Shown here: positions 40,079-46,195 of the stretch, piece after piece
How the letters are laid out: each line of letters begins with the position of its first letter
Position numbering within the stretch: the first letter of the stretch is position 1
Assembly (NCBI GenBank): GCA_015655375.1
Contig: JAATFD010000026.1
Coordinates: forward strand, 1-46,195
Source of the DNA: Actinomycetales bacterium
GTDB lineage: Bacteria; Actinomycetota; Actinomycetes; Actinomycetales; Actinomycetaceae
Length of the DNA stretch: 46,195 nt
Reading direction: 5' to 3'
The notes under the pieces: model-generated
Told to the model about the DNA's origin: nothing
Seen by the model: the letters and a program-made list of their open reading frames with translations, nothing else
Databases searched by the model: none
Program-made: the position numbers and the translations under genes

Positions 40079-41068
40079 GTGAAGGTGTGGACCAGCCTGG
40101 ACCAGGTTCCCGGTGATGAGCACAGCGTCGTCACGATCGGGAATTTCGACGGCATGCATCAGGGGCACAAGAAAGTCATCGGCGTCTGCGTCGAGCGGGC
40201 CCGGCGACAAGGAGTGGACGCCGTCGCCTGCACCTTCGATCCGCATCCCGTCCAGGTCCATCATCCCGAGGCGCATCTGCAGTTGATCAGCCCCCTGCGC
40301 GATCGACTCGATGCGATGGCCGCGACCGGTCTGGATGCGACGTTGGTTGTTCACTACGACGCGTCGGTCTACATGCTCGAGCCCGAGGACTTCGTCGTTC
40401 AATTCCTCGTCGAGCGCCTGGGAGCTGTCGAGGTCGTCGTGGGGGCGGATTTCCGCTTCGGTCGGCGCAATGTCGGCGATGTCGACCTGCTTCGCGCCCT
40501 GGGGCGACGCCACGGCTTCGAGGTCATCATCGTCACCGACATCGAGGGCCCCGAGGGCCGACGATGGTCGTCCTCGTGGGTGCGGGACCTCCTGGAAGAG
40601 GGGGATGTTGCCGGCGCCGCGCGAGTCCTCGGTCATCTTCACCGGATCCGTGGAGTCGTCGAGCACGGTTTCAAGAGGGGGCGCGCGCTGGGGTTCCCGA
40701 CGGCCAACCTCGAACACGACATCGAGGGCGTCGTCCCTGGTGATGGTGTCTATTCCGGATGGTTGGTGCGCGAGGTCCCGGGGACCGAGGCGGGGGAGTT
40801 TCTCCCAGCCGCAATCTCGGTGGGCACGAACCCGCAGTTCGACGGGGTGAGGCGCACGGTCGAGGCCCACGTCCTCGGTCGCGGTGACCTCAACCTTTAC
40901 GGTGAGCGCATTGCGATCACTTTCGTGTCGCGGATCCGCCCGATGATGACCTTCGGCTCGGTCGACGAGCTGACCGCGCAGATGGACGAGGATCTGAGGA
41001 TCACGGCGCAGGCGCTGGGCGTCGGCGTGCCGGTGCGGGTCGACCCCGCAGCTGTGACCGCGAACTAG
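40079..41068 (+). CDS. ribF: bifunctional riboflavin kinase / FAD synthetase
   Basis: Converts riboflavin to FMN and FAD. The 329-residue protein has the N-terminal nucleotidyltransferase (GNFDGMHQGHKKVI, FDPHPVQVHHP, VGADFRFGRRNVGDVDLL, SSSWVRDLL) and the C-terminal flavokinase (GRALGFPTANLEHD, GVYSGWLVRE, AAISVGTNPQFDG, VEAHVLGRGDLNLYGERIAITF). Both domains look complete. GTG 40079 follows GGAAGAGGA. truB-ribF-rpsO is a widely conserved order. Confidence 0.95.
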   Translation: MKVWTSLDQVPGDEHSVVTIGNFDGMHQGHKKVIGVCVERARRQGVDAVACTFDPHPVQVHHPEAHLQLISPLRDRLDAMAATGLDATLVVHYDASVYMLEPEDFVVQFLVERLGAVEVVVGADFRFGRRNVGDVDLLRALGRRHGFEVIIVTDIEGPEGRRWSSSWVRDLLEEGDVAGAARVLGHLHRIRGVVEHGFKRGRALGFPTANLEHDIEGVVPGDGVYSGWLVREVPGTEAGEFLPAAISVGTNPQFDGVRRTVEAHVLGRGDLNLYGERIAITFVSRIRPMMTFGSVDELTAQMDEDLRITAQALGVGVPVRVDPAAVTAN

Positions 41069-41156
41069 GGTTTGTCACTCCGGGACGTGCGCGATCTCAC
41101 CCGCGACGGAGACCGTCGTGCCGCCGGGCACCACGGGACCACGGGGCGCCACGTGT

Positions 41157-41162
41157 TAGCCT
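41157..41162 (+). promoter_or_regulatory. -10 box of rpsO
   Basis: TAGCCT matches TAnnnT and lies 85 bases before the rpsO GTG, implying a leader of about 78 bases, long enough for the S15 autoregulatory structure known in other bacteria. I did not find a convincing S15-binding fold by eye. Confidence 0.45.
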
Positions 41163-41246
41163 GTTGGAGCCGTTCGATCGGCCGCGGAACAGTCATGCCC
41201 GGGGACAGCCCCGGTGCTCCGCGCAACAAGACAAAGAGGAGCTCCA

Positions 41247-41516
41247 GTGCCGCTGGCCAAGGATGTCAAGGAACAGATCATCACCGAGTACGCCACCCAC
41301 GAGGGCGACACGGGCTCTCCTGAGGTGCAGATCGCGCTGCTCACCCAGCGGATCAAGGACCTCACCGAGCACTTCAAGTCCCACCCGCACGATCATCACT
41401 CCCGTCGTGGTCTGATGCTGCTGGTCGGACGTCGCAAGCGCCTTCTCGGCTACCTCGCCGACATCGACATCGAGCGTTACCGCTCGCTCATCGAGCGTCT
41501 CGGCCTGCGCCGTTGA
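41247..41516 (+). CDS. rpsO: 30S ribosomal protein S15
   Basis: Primary 16S rRNA-binding protein that organises the central domain of the 30S subunit. It is 89 residues, the standard bacterial length, with the usual sequence: [49 protein letters not shown] and [15 protein letters not shown] 41247 is preceded by AAGAGGAG. It is followed by a terminator-like hairpin, a 26-base palindrome and pnp, the usual partner gene. Confidence 0.98.
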   Translation: MPLAKDVKEQIITEYATHEGDTGSPEVQIALLTQRIKDLTEHFKSHPHDHHSRRGLMLLVGRRKRLLGYLADIDIERYRSLIERLGLRR

Positions 41517-41521
41517 CCCAC

Positions 41522-41553
41522 ACCGGCCCGGTTCCATGAGGATCCGGGCCGGT
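41522..41553 (+). terminator. hairpin after rpsO
   Basis: A 10-bp perfect stem, ACCGGCCCGG at 41522-41531 with CCGGGCCGGT at 41544-41553, five bases after the rpsO stop. It is followed by TCAGTGTGTG, without a U-run. Partial termination or RNase III processing are both possible. Confidence 0.65.
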
Positions 41554-41560
41554 TCAGTGT

Positions 41561-41586
41561 GTGTCCGGATGAATTCATCCGGACAC
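41561..41586. repeat. perfect 26-base palindrome between rpsO and pnp
   Basis: Bases 41561-41573 (GTGTCCGGATGAA) are the exact reverse complement of 41574-41586. There is no spacer at the centre. It may be a protein-binding dyad for pnp control or, in RNA, a long stem for RNase III, which controls pnp in E. coli and Streptomyces. Confidence 0.75.
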
Positions 41587-41758
41587 GTTCGACAACCAGT
41601 GCGCCCGGTCGCGGGCGGTTTTCGACAGTGGCCCACGGACCTCCTCCACAGATTCCCGGGGGGACATGCCGTGAGCTTCGATCGAAGGCCGACGCGGGGC
41701 GCACATCCATCGATTCGCGGGTCATGGGACCCGCACATGACAAGGAGATTCACGCCTC

Positions 41759-44098
41759 ATGATGGAAGGCTCTGACATCGTCGCTGCAGAAGCGACGATC
41801 GACAACGGTCGCTTCGGCAAGCGCACCGTCCGATTCGAGACGGGCCGTCTGGCCCAGCAGGCCGCTGGCTCCGCCGTCGCCTACCTCGATGACGAAACCA
41901 TGGTTCTGTCTGCCACCACGGTGGGCAAGCACCCCAAGGACCAGTTCGACTTCTTCCCCCTGACCGTCGACGTCGAGGAGCGTGCCTACGCGGCCGGGCG
42001 GATCCCCGGATCCTTCTTCCGCCGTGAGGGTCGTCCCGGCACCGAGGCCATCCTCGCCTGCCGCCTCATCGACCGCCCGCTGCGGCCCGGATTCGTCAAG
42101 GGTCTGCGCAACGAGGTCCAGGTCGTCGAGACCGTCCTCGCCGTCAACCCCGATGACGCTTACGACGTCCTGGCCATCAATGCGGCCTCGATGTCCACCC
42201 AGATCGCTGGTCTGCCTTTCACCGGTCCGATCGGCGGTACCCGCCTCGCTCTCATCGACGACCAGTGGGTCGCTTTCCCGCGGTGGTCCGAGCTCGAGCG
42301 CGCAGTCTTCAACATCGTGGTCGCGGGACGTATCGTCACCCACGAGGACGGCACCGATGACGTCGCGATCATGATGGTGGAGGCCGGCGGCGGCGAGAAC
42401 GAGTGGAGCCTCATCCAGGCTGGAGCAACCGCTCCCACCGAGGATGTCGTGGCGGACGGCCTCGAGGCCGCCAAGCCTTTCATTCGCGAGCTGTGCCTGG
42501 CACAGATCAAGATCGCCGAGCAAGCCTCCAAGGAAACGGCGGACTTCCCGCTGTTCCTCGACTACTCCGACGAGCAGTACAAGGCCGTCGAGGATTGGAC
42601 CGGCGACAAGCTCGCCAAGGCCTTGCTCACCGATGGCAAGCTCGCCCGCGACGAGGCCGTCGACACCGTGCGTGCCGAGATGCTCGAAGCTCTTTCCGAG
42701 TCCCACCCGGATGAGGAGAAGGAGCTCAAGGCCGCCTTCCGTTCACTTGAGAAGGAAACGATCCGGCAGCGCACGCTGCGCGACGGTGTGCGCATGGACG
42801 GGCGCACGCCGCGTCAGATCCGCTCGCTGTCCGCCGAGGTCGAGGTCCTGCCGCGCGTGCATGGCTCCGCCCTCTTCCAGCGTGGCGAGACCCAGATCCT
42901 GGGTGTGACGACGCTGGCGATGCTGCGCATGGAGCAGCAGCTCGACAACCTCTCACCGGTCACCTCCAAGCGCTACATGCACCAGTACAACTTCCCGCCC
43001 TTCTCGACCGGCGAGACCGGGCGCGTGGGTTCGCCCAAGCGCCGCGAGATCGGTCACGGCGACCTCGCCGAGCGAGCCCTCAAGCCGGTGCTGCCTGCGC
43101 GTGAGGAGTTCCCCTACGCGATCCGCCAGGTCTCCGAGGCCCTCGGGTCCAACGGCTCGACCTCGATGGGCTCGGTCTGCGCCTCGACGCTGTCCCTGCT
43201 TCAGGCTGGCGTGCCGCTGCGCGCTCCCGTCGCGGGCATCGCGATGGGCCTGATGACCGGCGAGGTCGACGGCGAGAAGCGTTCCGTCACCTTGACCGAC
43301 ATCCTGGGAGCTGAGGATGGCTTCGGCGATATGGACTTCAAGGTCGCTGGCACCTCCGACTTCATCACCGCGCTCCAGCTCGATACGAAACTCGACGGCA
43401 TCGACTCCCAGGTCCTGCGCGGGGCTCTTGCGCAGGCGCGCGAGGCCCGCCTGGTCATCCTCGACCTGATCCACCAGGCGATCGAGGGTCCCGACGAGAT
43501 GTCGGCGACCGCGCCGCGCATCATCACCGTCCAGGTCCCGGTCGACAAGATCGGAGAGGTCATCGGCCCGAAGGGCAAGATGATCAACCAGATCCAGGAC
43601 GAGACCGGCGCCCAGGTCACGATCGAGGACGACGGCACCGTCTACATCGGTGCGTCCGACGGCACGTCCGCCGAAGCGGCCCGCGCGATGATCAACCAGA
43701 TCGCGAATCCGCAGATGCCTGAGGTTGGGGAGCGCTTCGTCGGCACGGTCGTCAAGACCACGTCCTTCGGCGCCTTCGTCTCGCTCACCCCCGGAAAGGA
43801 CGGCTTGCTCCACATTTCGCAGGTCCGTCGCCTCGTGGGTGGCAAGCGCATCGATTCCGTCGACGATGTGCTTCAGGTCGGCCAGCAGGTCGAGGTCGAG
43901 ATCGCCGAGATCGGCGACCGCGGCAAGCTGTCACTGCATGCCGTGGTCGAGGGCGAGGAAGACAACGGCGACTCGGCGGAGTTCAGCTCAGAGGACCAGC
44001 CCCGCGAGGAGCGTCGAGAGCACCGCGATCGTCGTCCGCGCACCCGTACTCGTCGTCACCGTGCTGACGACGAGGATGCGGCTCCGGCCGGAGAGTGA
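41759..44098 (+). CDS. pnp: polyribonucleotide nucleotidyltransferase (PNPase)
   Basis: A phosphorolytic 3'-5' exoribonuclease and, in actinobacteria, the likely RNA 3'-tailing enzyme. The 779-residue protein has RNase PH domain 1 ([21 protein letters not shown]), a helical domain, RNase PH domain 2 ([54 protein letters not shown]), a KH domain ([26 protein letters not shown]) and an S1 domain ([27 protein letters not shown]). It ends in a basic, Arg-rich tail (about residues 745-775). ATG 41759 is the first of two adjacent Met codons; AAGGAG lies 12 bases upstream. Confidence 0.97.
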   Translation: MMEGSDIVAAEATIDNGRFGKRTVRFETGRLAQQAAGSAVAYLDDETMVLSATTVGKHPKDQFDFFPLTVDVEERAYAAGRIPGSFFRREGRPGTEAILACRLIDRPLRPGFVKGLRNEVQVVETVLAVNPDDAYDVLAINAASMSTQIAGLPFTGPIGGTRLALIDDQWVAFPRWSELERAVFNIVVAGRIVTHEDGTDDVAIMMVEAGGGENEWSLIQAGATAPTEDVVADGLEAAKPFIRELCLAQIKIAEQASKETADFPLFLDYSDEQYKAVEDWTGDKLAKALLTDGKLARDEAVDTVRAEMLEALSESHPDEEKELKAAFRSLEKETIRQRTLRDGVRMDGRTPRQIRSLSAEVEVLPRVHGSALFQRGETQILGVTTLAMLRMEQQLDNLSPVTSKRYMHQYNFPPFSTGETGRVGSPKRREIGHGDLAERALKPVLPAREEFPYAIRQVSEALGSNGSTSMGSVCASTLSLLQAGVPLRAPVAGIAMGLMTGEVDGEKRSVTLTDILGAEDGFGDMDFKVAGTSDFITALQLDTKLDGIDSQVLRGALAQAREARLVILDLIHQAIEGPDEMSATAPRIITVQVPVDKIGEVIGPKGKMINQIQDETGAQVTIEDDGTVYIGASDGTSAEAARAMINQIANPQMPEVGERFVGTVVKTTSFGAFVSLTPGKDGLLHISQVRRLVGGKRIDSVDDVLQVGQQVEVEIAEIGDRGKLSLHAVVEGEEDNGDSAEFSSEDQPREERREHRDRRPRTRTRRHRADDEDAAPAGE

Positions 44099-44102
44099 CC
44101 CA

Positions 44103-44121
44103 CCGGCGGGATGACCGCCGG
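44103..44121 (+). terminator. short hairpin at the pnp 3' end
   Basis: CCGGCGG 44103-44109 pairs perfectly with CCGCCGG 44115-44121, loop of five, four bases after the pnp stop. A better terminator follows at 44137. Confidence 0.45.
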
Positions 44122-44136
44122 AACACGCGGATCAGT

Positions 44137-44176
44137 GGAGTGGACCCGTCACGATCGTGGCGGGCCCACTCCTTTT
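44137..44176 (+). terminator. intrinsic terminator of pnp
   Basis: A 12-bp stem with one mismatch, GGAGTGGACCCG at 44137-44148 and CGGGCCCACTCC at 44161-44172, followed by TTTTCT. This is a convincing intrinsic terminator. Confidence 0.8.
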
Positions 44177-44212
44177 CTGCGATGTGACCATGAGGTCGAT
44201 TGACCCGTCCAC

Positions 44213-44218
44213 TAGACT
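44213..44218 (+). promoter_or_regulatory. -10 box upstream of the membrane protein/M16 genes
   Basis: TAGACT matches TAnnnT and lies 33 bases before ATG 44251, implying a leader of about 25 bases. Confidence 0.5.
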
Positions 44219-44250
44219 CAAGCTGTTGCCGACCCGGAGGTGTGGCCATC

Positions 44251-44898
44251 ATGCGCCGCTTCACTGATTCCGTTCTCTTCATTGCGCTCTTCGCCCTTGA
44301 CGTCCTCGCTTGGCTGATTCTGACGGCGACCGGTGGGATCGATACGGCCGATCCGACTCGCATCGCCCCCATGACGGTCGGGACGATCGTGGTCATTGCC
44401 TGCCCGGCGCTCCTGCTCGCTGCTGCGCTCGGTCTGATCCGGGCGTTGGCCAAGACAGAGCCGCGGCGCTTCTATCTCTGGTCGATCGGCGAGGCGATCG
44501 TGGCGGCCGTCTGCGTCGCGCTGGCGAACATCGTCACGTTGTCACAGGGCCTTCAAGTCGGCTTCGGATGGATGGCCTGGTTCTTCGGGATCCTCGCTCT
44601 TGCCTTCGTCATTGCCTTCGTCATTGCGTTGACCGGTGGGATTTCCGGACCGGAGGAAGTCGCGACGGCCTCGCGGAAGGAAACGGAGGGCTCGTCGAAG
44701 AAGCACCTCCAGCCCCGCTCCCACCATGCCCATGACGAGGTGGGCGAGACCGCACCGTCGGCCCCCACGAGCACGACGACGCCGAGCGTCCCCAGCGTTC
44801 CTTCGACGGGCCCGGACACCACATCGACAACCGGTGCGGGAACCGGCACGACCTCATCCCCATCCTCACCTTCGTCAACGGATGGATCTCAGGCGTGA
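44251..44898 (+). CDS. small four-helix membrane protein, unknown function
   Basis: A 215-residue protein with four hydrophobic segments (SVLFIALFALDVLAWLILTA; TVGTIVVIACPALLLAAALGL; SIGEAIVAAVCVALANIV; MAWFFGILALAFVIAFVIAL) and a Ser/Thr/Pro-rich hydrophilic C-terminal tail of about 75 residues. I do not recognise the family. ATG 44251 has GGAGG ten bases upstream; GTG 44242 is an alternative start three codons longer. The stop overlaps the M16 peptidase start (GTGA), so the two are coupled. Confidence 0.75.
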   Translation: MRRFTDSVLFIALFALDVLAWLILTATGGIDTADPTRIAPMTVGTIVVIACPALLLAAALGLIRALAKTEPRRFYLWSIGEAIVAAVCVALANIVTLSQGLQVGFGWMAWFFGILALAFVIAFVIALTGGISGPEEVATASRKETEGSSKKHLQPRSHHAHDEVGETAPSAPTSTTTPSVPSVPSTGPDTTSTTGAGTGTTSSPSSPSSTDGSQA

Positions 44899-46195
44899 AG
44901 AACCGCTCGGACGCGGAGCGCACCGATCACTCCCGCGAGGGGGTCACCGCACGACCCGACGGCGCGGCGATCGATCTGCCTCTGGTCGTCACCGGCGCCG
45001 ACGGATCCATCCTCGACATCCCTGACGGAGACACCCGGGTGCGGCGCTCGATCCTGCCCGGTGGGGTGCGCGTCCTCAGTCAAGAAGTTCCCGCGACCCG
45101 ATCCGTCGGAGTGAGCATTTCGGTACCGGTCGGCTCCCGCGATGAGATCCCCGTCCACGCCGGGTCGACCCACTTCCTTGAGCATCTGCTGTTCAAGGGC
45201 ACGTCGCGGCGCAGTGCGCTCGACATTGCGTCCGCCTTCGACGCCGTCGGTGGTGAATCGAACGCGGAGACCGGCAAGGAATCGACACAGTACTGGGCCC
45301 GCGTGCTCGACTCCGACCTGCCGATGGCGATCGACGTGCTGACCGACATGGTCACGTCCTCCGTCCTCGATCCCGAGGCTTTCGACCTGGAGCGGGGGGT
45401 CATCCTCGACGAGCTCGCGATGGCTGAGGACAGTCCCACCGAGGTCGTCCATGACGCCTTCTCCCTGGCCGTCCACGGGGACACTCCGCTAGGACGGCCC
45501 GTCGGGGGAACCCCGGAGGCGATTCGTGCCGTCGGACGCAACGATGTCCGGGACCATTACCGGTCCTTCTACGCGCCGGATTCCTTGATCGTCGCCGTCG
45601 CCGGACACATCGATCACGATCGATTGGTCGAGGTCGTCGAGGAGGCGCTCGCACGGGCCGGTTGGTCAACCTCTGAACGCGTCGTGCCGCGAGCCCGGCG
45701 TTCGGAGGCCCCCGTGCCGCGTCCCGAGGACGCCGCGGACGAGGTCGTGCGTCACCGCGAGGTCGAGCAGGCCCACGTCATCGTCGGAAGCCCGTCGATG
45801 GCGCAGAACGATCCGCGCCGTCCGGTGATGTCCGTCCTCCAGGGGATCTTGGGTGGATCGATGTCCTCGCGTCTCTTCCAAGAAGTCCGGGAGAAGCGGG
45901 GACTGGCGTATTCGACCTATGCCTTCGACTCGCGCTACGCGGGTGCTGGAGCCTTCGGCATGTATGCCGGGACATCGGCTGCCCATGTCGGCGAGGTCGA
46001 GACGATCATGATCGGCGAACTCGAGGCCCTGGCAGCAGAGGGGCCGACCGAGGAGGAGATGACCCGCGTGCGCGGTCAGCTCCGCGGCGGCATGGCACTC
46101 GGTCTCGAGGACAATTGGTCGCGGATGAGTCGTCTTGCCCATGCGGAGGCGCTTGGGCGATACACAACGGTGGCGATGGTGTTGGAGCAGATCGA
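44895..46195 (+). CDS. M16 family zinc metallopeptidase (3' end outside window)
   Basis: A pitrilysin/processing-peptidase-type protease. About 433 residues are visible before the window ends. The zinc motif is HxxEH in STHFLEHLLFKG (residues about 94-98), with the downstream Glu expected in the AETGKESTQYWARV region. The later part (LFQEVREKRGLAYSTYAFDSRYAGAGAFGMYAGTS) is the second, inactive-type domain. GTG 44895 overlaps the upstream stop. A peptidase of this family directly after pnp is a conserved actinobacterial arrangement. The family is usually 420-460 residues, so little is missing. Confidence 0.93.
   Translation, partial: MKNRSDAERTDHSREGVTARPDGAAIDLPLVVTGADGSILDIPDGDTRVRRSILPGGVRVLSQEVPATRSVGVSISVPVGSRDEIPVHAGSTHFLEHLLFKGTSRRSALDIASAFDAVGGESNAETGKESTQYWARVLDSDLPMAIDVLTDMVTSSVLDPEAFDLERGVILDELAMAEDSPTEVVHDAFSLAVHGDTPLGRPVGGTPEAIRAVGRNDVRDHYRSFYAPDSLIVAVAGHIDHDRLVEVVEEALARAGWSTSERVVPRARRSEAPVPRPEDAADEVVRHREVEQAHVIVGSPSMAQNDPRRPVMSVLQGILGGSMSSRLFQEVREKRGLAYSTYAFDSRYAGAGAFGMYAGTSAAHVGEVETIMIGELEALAAEGPTEEEMTRVRGQLRGGMALGLEDNWSRMSRLAHAEALGRYTTVAMVLEQI

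Noticed and set aside
41078-41323. 83-codon plus-strand frames around the rpsO leader (41072 and 41164 starts)
   Set aside because: They overlap rpsO or its promoter in wrong frames and have no homology that I can see.

Overview
The window is about 46 kb of high-GC chromosome. Gene content and order suggest an actinobacterium, most likely of the Actinomycetaceae (Actinomyces/Schaalia group). The clues are recO-uppS, a zur-znuACB locus beside a single-chain glyS, the run rimP-nusA-ylxR-infB-rbfA-truB-ribF-rpsO-pnp followed by an M16 peptidase, GTG starts, TAnnnT -10 boxes and several apparently leaderless genes. A luxS gene is uncommon in Actinobacteria but known in Actinomyces and Bifidobacterium. 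Genus-level placement is inference. I see no phage, transposase, plasmid gene or cas gene.

Layout. 1-2680: 3' end of leuA, then recO-uppS. 2829-4477: a BCCT transporter gene broken by an out-of-frame internal deletion. 4647-5632 (minus): zur and a DedA-type membrane protein, divergent from znuA-znuC-znuB (5966-8784); a Zur-like operator lies between them. 8927-13607: glyS-dusB-aroD and a PabC-like class IV aminotransferase. 13869-15131 (minus): a GH13-like protein without recognisable catalytic residues, divergent from dgt (15207), which is followed by dnaG. 18637-20350: a cystathionine beta-synthase-type enzyme behind a long leader that starts with a putative leaderless three-cysteine leader peptide. 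20421-21074 (minus): an NmrA-like oxidoreductase. 21075-22036: a 962-bp gap with no recognised gene.

22037-29433 is a tightly packed, eight-gene operon for methionine and homocysteine metabolism: two tandem metQ lipoproteins, metN, metI, a YbdL/DapL-like aminotransferase, an HcxA (YbdH)-like dehydrogenase, luxS and a short-chain dehydrogenase. 29489-30552 (minus) holds a small unknown protein and a DUF1345 membrane protein. They are followed by tRNA-Met(CAT), a decayed Excalibur-domain gene, a conserved hypothetical gene, tRNA-Asn(GTT) and a lipoprotein gene (minus).

33034-44098 carries the translation and RNA-turnover cluster rimP-nusA-ylxR-infB // rbfA-truB-ribF // rpsO-pnp. It is interrupted by a strong terminator and a 642-bp gap after infB. 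That gap holds a solitary sequence resembling a type I-E CRISPR repeat, enclosed by a perfect 10-bp inverted repeat. The window ends in a small membrane protein and a truncated M16 peptidase gene.

The most interesting region is the sulfur amino-acid block at 18.6-29.4 kb. It combines a probable cysteine-sensing leader-peptide attenuator with methionine import, a keto-acid/aminotransferase side pathway and LuxS. No similarity search or folding software was run: family names come from motif recognition, and RNA structures were paired by hand.
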